The notes below the pieces were generated by a model that did no database searches, was not told the DNA's origin, and saw nothing but the letters and a program-made list of their open reading frames with translations. 5,425 nt of DNA from UBA11855 sp035297385. GTDB taxonomy: Archaea; Thermoproteota; Bathyarchaeia; Bathyarchaeales; Bathycorpusculaceae. How positions within the stretch are numbered: position 1 is the first letter of the stretch; each line of letters starts with the position of its first letter. Location: contig DATGZD010000076.1 of NCBI GenBank assembly GCA_035297385.1, positions 1 through 5,425 of the forward strand. Reading direction: 5' to 3'. Both the position numbers and the translations under genes were made by a program. Below, in pieces: positions 1 through 4,933 of the stretch.

Positions 1-1134
1 TTTTACATTTATGGTTTCTTTCTTAGAGTCTTTGGCTTATCCTACGCTACAGGTGTTGCTGCTGCAACATTGTTTGGTGTTGGTTGCGTTTTTTTCGTGT
101 ACTTAATTGGTAAGTTAGTTTATGGTGTTAGAACCGGATTAGTTGCAGCGGGACTTTTTGCGTTGATACCATGGCATATTGTACTATCAAGAAGTTTTCT
201 GATAGACGTGCCATGCCTGTTCTTGAGTTTAGCATCCTTGTTTACAGGCATATTGGCGATACAAAAAGCGTCCTTAAGATTCGTTTTAGTTTCAGGGATG
301 CTTTTTGGTCTAGCATTCTTGACAAAACTGTTTGCTGTTTTCACGTTAGTCCCTTTAACATTGGTATTTATGTGCTACACACGCAAGAACCTAAAACGTG
401 GTTTAAGACAGATTGTATTGTTTTCTCTGCCCCCAATCTTAATGTATTACTTATGGTACGAAACGATTTCCGAACTTGGCTTTTTTTCGGTCTTGACACA
501 TGGAGATTTTTTAAATTTTACCAAACCTGTAAAGCCATCACCTTTCTTTCTTAGCAACTATCTCATCAATAATCTTGGATTCTTGCTCCTACTGTGCGTT
601 GCAGTCTCAATTATTCTTTCGATTTCAATGAGAAAGGAATCTCCAAAAACTTCTTTCTTTGACCTTGTATGTGTAGTGACAATTCTCGGAACAGTGGGCG
701 TTAATATGTTCTTGGTACTTGGCCGTGGCTTATGGGTACCCTATGTTGATCCCGTAAAATATGATTATCAACTTTTGCCCTCTATTTGTTGGCTAGCTTC
801 GTCATTAGTTTATAAAACTGATTCATTCTTTGAATCAGCGTCTGCCGAATTTCGACATCGTAAGCTATTATTTATCTCAGGTTTGGTCGGGTTAGCTTTG
901 TTGATTACCTCGGTTGTTGTGAATATGGGCATTTTGCAAGCGTTAATAGGGCAAGATTACCTATTGTTTAAGGTGGAGCAAGATGTGGGCTTCTCTTTTG
1001 TTAGACTCGCACCATTCATCGAGCAGAAGTATTTGTCATCAATTCAAGCTTTGGGTTTCTTAGTTATCTCTTTAGGCTTGGTGTGGATGACTTGGGATAA
1101 ATTATCTCAAACAATACTAAGAAAGAAAAGTTAA
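1..1134 (+). CDS. Membrane glycosyltransferase, GT39/PMT_2 (ArnT-like) type, 3' part
   Basis: The reading frame is open from base 1 to the TAA at 1132-1134, giving 377 visible residues, so the true start lies before the window; the TTG at 70 is internal. The protein is very hydrophobic, with about nine or ten membrane segments and a short basic tail ending RKKS. The best landmark is SRSFLIDVPCLF (about residues 63-74), the R-x4-D pattern after an early membrane helix that is usual in polyprenyl-phosphate-sugar-dependent glycosyltransferases of the GT39/ArnT/PMT_2 group. A second landmark is KYDYQLLP (about 252-259), resembling the late-loop motif of the same group. Such enzymes move a sugar from a dolichyl-phosphate donor to a protein or lipid on the outer face of the membrane. 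The first outer loop, which carries the catalytic acidic residue in this family, would be upstream and cannot be checked. Acceptor and donor are unknown. It converges on the aSelBL gene. Confidence 0.8.
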   Translation, partial: FYIYGFFLRVFGLSYATGVAAATLFGVGCVFFVYLIGKLVYGVRTGLVAAGLFALIPWHIVLSRSFLIDVPCLFLSLASLFTGILAIQKASLRFVLVSGMLFGLAFLTKLFAVFTLVPLTLVFMCYTRKNLKRGLRQIVLFSLPPILMYYLWYETISELGFFSVLTHGDFLNFTKPVKPSPFFLSNYLINNLGFLLLLCVAVSIILSISMRKESPKTSFFDLVCVVTILGTVGVNMFLVLGRGLWVPYVDPVKYDYQLLPSICWLASSLVYKTDSFFESASAEFRHRKLLFISGLVGLALLITSVVVNMGILQALIGQDYLLFKVEQDVGFSFVRLAPFIEQKYLSSIQALGFLVISLGLVWMTWDKLSQTILRKKS

Positions 1135-1157
1135 CTATTTCTTGCCACTTTTCCTTT
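1135..1157 (+). terminator. Pyrimidine-rich gap between convergent genes
   Basis: The 23-nt gap between the glycosyltransferase stop and the opposing aSelBL stop is pyrimidine-rich, with several short T runs (TTT, TTTT, TTTT), the type of signal that is enough to stop archaeal RNA polymerase. On the minus strand, T-rich stretches (CTTTTCTTTC) lie just inside the glycosyltransferase end, so termination may work in both directions. There is no hairpin, and the call rests only on composition and position. Confidence 0.3.
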
Positions 1158-2123
1158 TCAGAGTAAATCTATTGTTCCTGCTACCCGTAGTTTTCCGCCC
1201 TCAAGATGCGAAATCACTGCGCGATCACCAGGACGATAAACAAGATTTTTATCGAGGTTAAGAGTTAACGATGGTTTTCGCCAACCTCCATTATCTGATA
1301 TAGCTTCAATTCTGGCTGGTATGAATTGCATCCAATGACCTAAATGTACGACCATCTCATTCTTCATTGGCGCCTGCCAATACTTTACTAATGAAGCTTG
1401 AGCGTTTAGCATTCTGGTCGACTTGATTGAGGGATCACTGGTTAAAACGGTGCCTCTTTCAAGGTCTTCTAGTTCAACGTTCTTGACTGCTAAACCAACT
1501 CTATCTCCTTGGCTGGCACAATCAAATTCGTCATCATGTTTTTGGATTGATCTAATCTGGGCAGTCTTAGTTCCAGGGAATACTCTCAGGTTATCATGTT
1601 TTGATATTTCTCCGTCGGCTACGACTCCAAGGATGACGACCCCTACACCTTTAACATTAAAAGAATGATCAACTGGAACAGTGCCTGTTGATTTTGTGCA
1701 GGATTGGCTTGTTTTGATCTGCGCTGCTTCGTTAAGGAGTTTTTCTTTTAAGAGCACTGGATTATCTTCCATAAACTCAAACTTTTCTAACAGCGTATCC
1801 TTGATTAGTGGTTGCACTCTTTCTTTTGGCAAATAATTTCTCAACACAAAGAAACCACTATCTATGTTAGAACAATTGAGCATGACGAGACATTCGCCCA
1901 ATGTTGCGTTCAATTCATCTACGACAACTACTGCTTTCGTTGCTAAAGATACGGCGTAGAATAAGGGTGCGAGTCTCTCAGGATAACGGCTTGGTTCAAT
2001 AAACGTTACCGTGTCTTCACCTTTCTTTAGATTGTACAGAGTGATGTCTGTTGATGTACCCTTCTTGCCTAGGTTATTCCCATAGTTCTGTGCTCCAAGA
2101 ACTGCCACTGTTAAATTGCCCAT
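1158..2123 (-). CDS. SelB/EF-Tu-like protein without GTPase motifs (archaeal aSelBL family)
   Basis: The 321-residue protein has the three-domain layout of the GTP-binding half of SelB/EF-Tu. Residues 1-110 align by eye with a G domain, but the motifs are missing: the P-loop GHVDHGKT position reads GAQNYGNNLGKK (10-21), the DxxG region reads IEPSRYPE (42-49), and NKxD is replaced around FVLRNYLP (92-99). Residues about 148-228 are a well-kept EF-Tu domain 2 (VPVDHSFNVKGVGVVILG, then QGDRVGLAVKNV and LERGTVL). Residues 230-321 form a domain-3 beta barrel. This fits the archaeal SelB-like family described as lacking GTP-binding motifs; its role is unknown. True SelB would also carry a C-terminal RNA-binding domain, which is absent. 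The ATG at 2123 is the first start after an in-frame TGA and has GAGG 10 nt upstream. The gene is transcribed divergently from the ABC operon and is probably monocistronic. Confidence 0.8.
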   Translation of the reverse strand: MGNLTVAVLGAQNYGNNLGKKGTSTDITLYNLKKGEDTVTFIEPSRYPERLAPLFYAVSLATKAVVVVDELNATLGECLVMLNCSNIDSGFFVLRNYLPKERVQPLIKDTLLEKFEFMEDNPVLLKEKLLNEAAQIKTSQSCTKSTGTVPVDHSFNVKGVGVVILGVVADGEISKHDNLRVFPGTKTAQIRSIQKHDDEFDCASQGDRVGLAVKNVELEDLERGTVLTSDPSIKSTRMLNAQASLVKYWQAPMKNEMVVHLGHWMQFIPARIEAISDNGGWRKPSLTLNLDKNLVYRPGDRAVISHLEGGKLRVAGTIDLL

Positions 2124-2275
2124 TGAACGATTGCCTCATGAATTATCGCATCGTCTCCTGCCTAAGAGATAAGGCTTGCGCCTGCATTCATGCTTAAGTC
2201 TGATTGTAATTATATGATAGAGCAGAATTTTTATTGAGGTCATTTTCTATCTAATAGGTAAAAGAGTAGGTTAGC
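2124..2275. promoter_or_regulatory. Divergent promoter region with shared TATA-like core
   Basis: This 152-nt gap separates the divergent aSelBL and ABC-transporter starts. An AT-rich core at 2207-2218 (TAATTATATGAT) reads as a TATA-like box on either strand. With the usual archaeal spacing of about 26 nt, it would start the plus transcript near 2238 (leader of about 38 nt) and the minus transcript near 2185 (leader of about 60 nt). Between 2172 and 2193 there are two adjacent small palindromes, AGGC-ttgc-GCCT and GCAT-tc-ATGC, which would fall around the minus-strand start and could be operator or leader structure. Positions are predicted from consensus spacing only. Confidence 0.35.
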
Positions 2276-3124
2276 TTGCAGAAACTGGAACTTCAAGAAA
2301 TCAGTGCTGGATACGGAAGAGAAGAGATTATTCATAAAATCAGCCTTAAGATAACTGAACCATCTATTTACGTTGTACTTGGACCGAATGGAGCAGGAAA
2401 AACTACTCTCTTTAGAACAATATGCGGCATCCTAAAGCCTTATTCTGGTCAAGCAAAGTTTGACGACTTAGATCTCTTCAATTCAAAAGAGGCACGCAGA
2501 AAAATAGCTTATCTTTCTCATTTGAATGCGCTTCCCGAGGAGATGACTGTTTTTGATGCCCTGAAGTATTATTCTGATGTTGAAGGCGGCGATGTCGAGC
2601 GTGTCATTGATCTTCTCAGCCTGAGGGAGCTTAAGGATAAGAGATTTTCGTCTCTTTCACAGGGACAGAAGAAAAGAGTCTCCGTGGGTAAAATTCTCCT
2701 CAGAGAAAGAGACCTATATCTTCTTGATGAGCCTACTTCAAATGTAGATCCAAAGGTGTCTAAGGAAATTAGAGACATGTTAATTGAGCTGAGCAAAGAC
2801 AAGTTTGTTCTGTACTCCTCGCACAATCTCTATGAAGCTAGGGAGATTGGTAAATATCTGATATTGATTAAAGATGGAAAACTTAAGTTCTTTGATAAGA
2901 TGGAAAACCTCAAAACAGGGCAATATCGTATTGGGCTTAAGACTTTAAATGATGTATCAAGATTATTGCCAGACTCAAAGTTTGAGAATGGTTACTACGT
3001 GATAACAGTCGAAGACTCTAGAGAAATTGCAGAGATTGTCACTCGTGTTGTGGAAGATGGTGCCAAACTTGTCGAGATACGTGAATTAGATAATCCACTT
3101 CAGGAATTTTTTGAGGAGACATGA
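2276..3124 (+). CDS. ABC transporter ATP-binding protein (ABC-2 exporter type)
   Basis: The 282-residue protein is an ABC ATPase that would drive the membrane protein encoded just downstream. In order: Walker A GPNGAGKTT (36-44), a Q-loop segment IAYLSHLNALPEEMTV (77-92), signature LSQGQ (127-131), Walker B LYLLDEP (147-153) with catalytic E152, D-loop SNVD (155-158) and switch His183 in SSHNL. Residues 215-282 form a small C-terminal region common in ABC-2-type ATPases. The Q-loop has His82 where Gln is normal. The start is TTG: an in-frame TAG at 2267-2269 blocks anything earlier, Walker A at residue 36 leaves little room to start later, and AGGT at 2268-2271 is a weak ribosome site. The stop overlaps the permease frame as ATGA. 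Substrate is unknown; a drug, peptide, lipid or haem-type export role would all fit. Confidence 0.9.
   Translation: MQKLELQEISAGYGREEIIHKISLKITEPSIYVVLGPNGAGKTTLFRTICGILKPYSGQAKFDDLDLFNSKEARRKIAYLSHLNALPEEMTVFDALKYYSDVEGGDVERVIDLLSLRELKDKRFSSLSQGQKKRVSVGKILLRERDLYLLDEPTSNVDPKVSKEIRDMLIELSKDKFVLYSSHNLYEAREIGKYLILIKDGKLKFFDKMENLKTGQYRIGLKTLNDVSRLLPDSKFENGYYVITVEDSREIAEIVTRVVEDGAKLVEIRELDNPLQEFFEET
3113..3118 (+). promoter_or_regulatory. Ribosome binding site of the permease gene
   Basis: GAGGAG lies inside the last codons of the ATPase gene. It is only 2 nt from the ATG at 3121 but 8 nt from the ATG at 3127, so it favours the second ATG as the permease start. Both are in frame and differ by two codons. 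Confidence 0.55.
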
Positions 3125-3126
3125 AA

Positions 3127-3831
3127 ATGAGTTTTTCGCAAGTTACTATGAGACGGAGTGTCCGACTGAGTAGAAGCTACTTTATTCTTGGCATAGTAAT
3201 GTCTGCTTATGGAATAATTATCTCAAACCTATTATCGTTAATTCCAGTCAGTTCTACTAATTTATCTGCCCCTCCAGTTGTTTTACAGAACAGTTTTCCT
3301 TTTCTATCAGTAGCTCTTCTTTCCCTCTCAGGCCTGCTCTTTTCGTTGCCTGTAGTAATGTTGTTTGTTTATGACAAGAATAATGGTGTCTTAGAGTATC
3401 TCCTTTCAATCGGTTTTGATCAGCGTGATATTTTTAAGGGCTATGTGAAGGCTTCATTATCATTGGCAACTTATCTTCTAATCTTTTCCATTTTGTTCAA
3501 TTCAGTTTTAGGAATCTTCTTGAAAACCGATTTAGGTTCAATAGTTGTTATGGCTGTTCTTACTTTCGTTATTGGTCTTTCAGAGGTTTTTCTTGTCACA
3601 ATCTCTATGATAGCGTTCAGTTCCCTTCAAAAAACACCCATGGGAGCCAATCAACCGCTCGGAGTCATTATTGGTATTATCCCAATGTTCCCTACATTAT
3701 TACTTCCCCTTGTATTTCCTGCGTTTGCCGTGGAAATTGACATTTTGATTGCTGTTTTAGTGCTTCTTTTTTCATTAGCCTTGCTTCTATCTATTAGTCG
3801 CCTTATTTTAAGAGAGAAACTATTGCCTTAG
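3127..3831 (+). CDS. ABC-2 type transporter permease
   Basis: This is the membrane partner of the upstream ATPase. It has 234 residues from the ATG at 3127, or 236 from the ATG at 3121 that forms the ATGA overlap; the 8-nt spacing from GAGGAG favours 3127. Six membrane helices can be placed at about residues 18-40, 59-82, 111-132, 137-161, 179-199 and 204-225. The cytoplasmic loop after helix 2 reads YDKNNGVLEYLLSIGF, followed by RDIFKGY. This is the acidic/basic, G-x-LEYLL pattern of ABC-2 permeases, where the coupling helix contacts the ATPase. A serine- and proline-rich outer loop links helices 1 and 2. One six-helix permease and one ATPase imply a complex of two copies of each. Nothing in the sequence fixes the substrate, and no further transporter gene follows. 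Confidence 0.85.
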   Translation: MSFSQVTMRRSVRLSRSYFILGIVMSAYGIIISNLLSLIPVSSTNLSAPPVVLQNSFPFLSVALLSLSGLLFSLPVVMLFVYDKNNGVLEYLLSIGFDQRDIFKGYVKASLSLATYLLIFSILFNSVLGIFLKTDLGSIVVMAVLTFVIGLSEVFLVTISMIAFSSLQKTPMGANQPLGVIIGIIPMFPTLLLPLVFPAFAVEIDILIAVLVLLFSLALLLSISRLILREKLLP

Positions 3832-3926
3832 ACGTCGTATGCTGGCATAAGCATCATGTCGACATTTCATGGGGTCGCTTAGTAGTCCATAAAATAAAGT
3901 GCTTGGTCAAGAACAGCATTGATTAC

Positions 3927-3931
3927 TTTTT
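3927..3931 (+). terminator. T5 tract after the ABC operon
   Basis: A TTTTT run about 95 nt after the permease stop is the first T tract of five downstream of the operon. Archaeal termination needs little more than a T tract, so this is a plausible but weak terminator. The hairpin at 3959-3973 lies just beyond it. Confidence 0.25.
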
Positions 3932-4065
3932 AAGATCTAAATGTCAGTTATTGTTTCGTTTTAGACGCTAAAATTGAGTAACACGCAAAGAATCGCAGAA
4001 TGTTCTCAAACAACTAGTGTATATATGCATTGAATAGAATGATTCTTACTGAACAATTTGTTCCT

Positions 4066-4082
4066 TGCCGGTTCGAATCCAT
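4066..4082 (+). pseudogene. tRNA T-arm relic
   Basis: GCCGG-TTCGAAT-CC (4067-4080) is a textbook tRNA T-stem 5' strand, T-loop and first two 3' bases. The 3' side then continues ATT instead of GGC, so the T-stem is broken after two pairs. No D-arm, anticodon arm or acceptor stem can be found upstream. A T6 run follows immediately (4082-4087), and a TATATAT box (4020-4026) lies about 45 nt upstream, as if a promoter and terminator flank the remains of a deleted tRNA gene. A chance match or an attachment-site footprint are alternatives. Confidence 0.3.
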
Positions 4083-4139
4083 TTTTTGTATTAGTAATTC
4101 TAGATCTTTTATTCAGATGTTGTTTTCAATGATAAGTAG

Positions 4140-4146
4140 AAAAAAA
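4140..4146 (-). terminator. T7 tract downstream of the zinc-finger gene
   Basis: Seven As on the plus strand give a T7 run on the minus strand, about 90 nt past the stop of the C2H2 gene. A shorter T5 run at 4198-4202 (minus) comes first, 32 nt after the stop. Either could end that transcript. Confidence 0.35.
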
Positions 4147-4233
4147 TCGTGTGTCAAAAGCGGATAAGAAAATATCGACACAAGAGGAATCTTGTAGAAA
4201 AATCACTTCCAGAAGATATCGATACTATTTCTG

Positions 4234-4353
4234 TTAATTTGTTTTTGGATATTCATAGAACCTAAATTTATGCTCTCTCAATCGATGTAGTCTTAGATTT
4301 TCTGGCGTCACAAACGCTACATTACAGAATGGACACTGAAATTTTGAGCCCAT
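4234..4353 (-). CDS. Single C2H2 zinc-finger micro-protein (39 aa)
   Basis: The frame from ATG (4353-4351) to TAA (4236-4234) encodes 39 residues and one complete classical C2H2 finger. Cys7-x2-Cys10, Phe14, Leu20, His23 and His28 follow C-x2-C-x3-F-x5-L-x2-H-x4-H exactly, starting FQCPFC and ending HRLREH. The finger takes up most of the protein; a short basic and aromatic tail (KFRFYEYPKTN) follows. A perfect match to all six consensus positions in a free-standing frame is very unlikely by chance. Small one-finger proteins are known in archaea and their viruses, generally as presumed DNA- or protein-binding regulators; the target here is unknown. A GTG four codons upstream (4365) is an alternative start, before an in-frame TAA. 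No strong Shine-Dalgarno is seen, which fits a short-leader or leaderless mRNA. It is isolated, with no co-oriented neighbour. Confidence 0.75.
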   Translation of the reverse strand: MGSKFQCPFCNVAFVTPENLRLHRLREHKFRFYEYPKTN

Positions 4354-4384
4354 AGAAAAACACACATTAATAAATTAACAAGGA

Positions 4385-4394
4385 CAAATAAAAG
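4385..4394 (-). promoter_or_regulatory. TATA-like box for the zinc-finger gene
   Basis: On the minus strand CTTTTATTTG is centred about 36 nt upstream of the zinc-finger ATG. With usual archaeal spacing, transcription would begin near 4363, giving a leader of about 10 nt. Other AT-rich runs nearby (for example TTTATTAAT at 4374-4366) compete, so the call is tentative. Confidence 0.3.
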
Positions 4395-4449
4395 AATTTG
4401 TGATTGTATGCGTCCAACAATAAATTTTACATGTGCTAGCTATAGAAAA

Positions 4450-4477
4450 ACCAATAAAAAACTGCAGAAAGGCAGTT
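4450..4477 (-). terminator. Intrinsic-terminator-like hairpin with T tract
   Basis: On the minus strand, a perfect 6-bp stem AACTGC/GCAGTT (4477-4472 with 4465-4460, 6-nt loop) is followed directly by a T run (TTTTTT across the stem end, then ATTGG and another T5). This is the form of an intrinsic terminator for a transcript coming from higher coordinates. No minus-strand gene is visible there, so it may insulate the zinc-finger promoter from antisense reading, or end an unknown RNA. Confidence 0.35.
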
Positions 4478-4561
4478 GAAAACAAAAGCCTATTTGTCTG
4501 TTTAATTGATTTTGTGCTTGTCTGTATACAGTTACGAATCTATTTAACGGTCCTTTTCGAA

Positions 4562-4571
4562 TTTTAGTATG
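4562..4571 (+). promoter_or_regulatory. TATA-like box upstream of the structured RNA candidate
   Basis: TTTTAGTATG has its centre near 4567, which would place a start near 4592-4595, just before the first base of the long stem at 4599. A second AT run, TATTTAA at 4541-4547, would start further upstream. Inferred from spacing only. Confidence 0.3.
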
Positions 4572-4598
4572 TGGAAAGGAGTGAATTGGGCATAGGAT

Positions 4599-4709
4599 GG
4601 TTAATGATTCAAACTGTTAATAGAACGCAGATATGAAACGAGCAAGTAATGGGTTATGAGGATTACTTTTTGGAGCTGCGTTTCTTAGCAATGTTTTGAG
4701 TCATTAACC
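4599..4709 (+). ncRNA. Candidate structured RNA (nested long-range stems)
   Basis: Three nested inverted repeats fold this 111-nt stretch into one long structure. The outer stem pairs 4599-4613 with 4695-4709: 15 consecutive pairs, one of them U-G. After one mismatch, four more pairs (two G-U) continue it at 4615-4618/4690-4693. A second stem pairs 4622-4630 with 4676-4685 (AGAACGCAG with CTGCGTTTCT, nine pairs, one bulged T). The inner hairpin is AAGTAAT/ATTACTT (4644-4650/4662-4668) with an 11-nt loop GGGTTATGAGG. The G-U pairs exist only if the plus strand is the RNA. A T5 tract follows at 4714-4718 and a TATA-like box precedes it. It does not resemble tRNA, 5S, SRP or RNase P RNA. A small foldback or MITE-like element is the main alternative, though no target-site duplication is seen. 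Confidence 0.45.
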
Positions 4710-4723
4710 CTTGTTTTTGGACA

Positions 4724-4748
4724 TTCAAAAGCCGATGACTCTTTTGAA
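4724..4748. terminator. Hairpin TTCAAAAG/CTTTTGAA
   Basis: A perfect 8-bp stem (4724-4731 with 4741-4748) with a 9-nt loop lies 15 nt behind the structured RNA candidate and just after its T5 tract. The downstream bases (ATTCTTTC) are T-rich, so it may be a backup terminator on the plus strand. It is symmetrical and could equally be a protein-binding site. Confidence 0.3.
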
Positions 4749-4761
4749 ATTCTTTCATTGA

Positions 4762-4777
4762 TATTACTATAGTGATA
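4762..4777. promoter_or_regulatory. Near-perfect 16-bp palindrome, operator candidate
   Basis: TATTACTA-TAGTGATA is an inverted repeat without spacer, with one mismatched pair (T4765/G4774). It ends 38 bp upstream of the TATATA box of the OB-fold gene, the place expected for an activator or upstream regulator site. Confidence 0.3.
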
Positions 4778-4815
4778 CTTGATCATTTAGAATCTGTTTT
4801 TGATATCGTCAAGCC

Positions 4816-4821
4816 TATATA
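4816..4821 (+). promoter_or_regulatory. TATA box of the OB-fold gene
   Basis: TATATA, within CCTATATAGTATG, is the best TATA match in the 1.1-kb interval. Standard spacing puts the start near 4844-4847, leaving a leader of about 85-90 nt before the ATG at 4933. The predicted start falls on or next to another ATG at 4847. Confidence 0.5.
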
Positions 4822-4846
4822 GTATGTTACATGAATTTAAGGTGTA

Positions 4847-4933
4847 ATGATTGGATTCTCGAGAGAAAGAGTAAACCAACAAGTTTGTCTTGTTAGTGTT
4901 TCAATGTCTCACGATTGTCCTGATCGTCATTGA
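4847..4933 (+). CDS. Possible 28-codon leader ORF
   Basis: ATG at 4847 opens 28 codons ending in TGA at 4931-4933, whose A is also the first base of the next gene's ATG (TGATG). The predicted transcription start lies at this ATG, so it could be read as a leaderless message and couple translation to the downstream gene. The peptide (starting MIGFSRERVN) has no recognised motif. In AT-rich DNA a frame this short may be chance; only the overlap and start position make it worth listing. Confidence 0.25.
   Translation: MIGFSRERVNQQVCLVSVSMSHDCPDRH
4901..4933 (+). promoter_or_regulatory. Leader stem-loop closing on the start codon
   Basis: TCAATG (4901-4906) pairs with CATTGA (4928-4933) and ACGAT (4911-4915) pairs with ATCGT (4923-4927). 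This gives 11 pairs with a 4-nt one-sided bulge (TCTC) and a 7-nt loop. The last paired base is the A of the ATG, and TGATC (4921-4925), the only anti-Shine-Dalgarno match in range, is partly in the loop and partly in the stem. Folding would mask the translation start. A separate 6-bp hairpin AACAAG/CTTGTT lies upstream at 4878-4894. Confidence 0.4.

Larger units (their letters stand above)
3832..4233. other. AT-rich intergenic stretch, no convincing gene
   Basis: About 400 nt lies between the permease stop and the zinc-finger stop. Small elements only are visible: an ATGCT/AGCAT hairpin at 3839-3854 just after the permease, a T5 tract at 3927-3931 that may end the operon transcript, a tight hairpin TTTTAG-acg-CTAAAA at 3959-3973, a TATA-like run near 4019-4026, and a tRNA T-arm-like relic at 4066-4082 with a T run behind it. 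The longest ATG reading frame, 42 codons at 4039-4167, runs through the tRNA-like relic and has no recognisable product. Confidence 0.5.
4354..4598. other. AT-rich control region between zinc-finger gene and RNA candidate
   Basis: No gene is seen in this stretch; the longest ATG frame is 23 codons (from 4408). It contains the presumed zinc-finger promoter, the minus-strand terminator-like hairpin, an 8-nt direct repeat TTGTCTGT at 4494-4501 and 4518-4525 (24 bp apart), a perfect 10-bp palindrome CTGTATACAG at 4522-4531, and TATA-like runs at 4541-4547 and 4562-4571. Confidence 0.45.

Noticed and set aside
171..554. 127-codon ORF in another frame inside the glycosyltransferase
   Set aside because: It is a shadow frame; the frame with the GT39-type motif and membrane helices is open across the whole region from base 1.
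1423..1668. 81-codon plus-strand ORF opposite aSelBL
   Set aside because: Antisense shadow of the conserved EF-Tu domain 2 coding region; Ser/Thr/Pro-rich, low-complexity translation typical of such shadows.
2569..2826. 85-codon minus-strand ORF inside the ABC ATPase
   Set aside because: Antisense of the signature and Walker B region; Ser/Arg-rich shadow with no motif of its own.
4018..4090. Functional tRNA, or a split-tRNA 3' half
   Set aside because: The T-stem pairs at only two positions before mismatching and there is no acceptor strand, so it cannot form a working tRNA or tRNA half.
4039..4167. 42-codon plus-strand ORF (ATG 4039, TAA 4165)
   Set aside because: It runs through the tRNA T-arm relic and T run, lacks a ribosome site, and its TATA box is too close to the ATG. 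No motif is visible and frames of this size are expected by chance.
4408..4479. 23-codon plus-strand ORF
   Set aside because: Too short, no motif, and it crosses the minus-strand terminator-like hairpin.
4599..4709. MITE or IS remnant reading of the 15-bp inverted repeat
   Set aside because: Not excluded, but flanking bases (AGGAT on the left, CTTGT on the right) show no target duplication, and the further nested stems inside are more like an RNA fold than terminal repeats.
4663..4758. 31-codon minus-strand ORF encoding a very basic peptide
   Set aside because: It overlaps the structured RNA candidate and its hairpins, has no promoter or ribosome site, and its Lys codons come from the A-rich complement of T runs.
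3832..4932. CRISPR array
   Set aside because: No regularly spaced repeats of 24-40 nt; the only direct repeats are 7-8 nt and occur twice.
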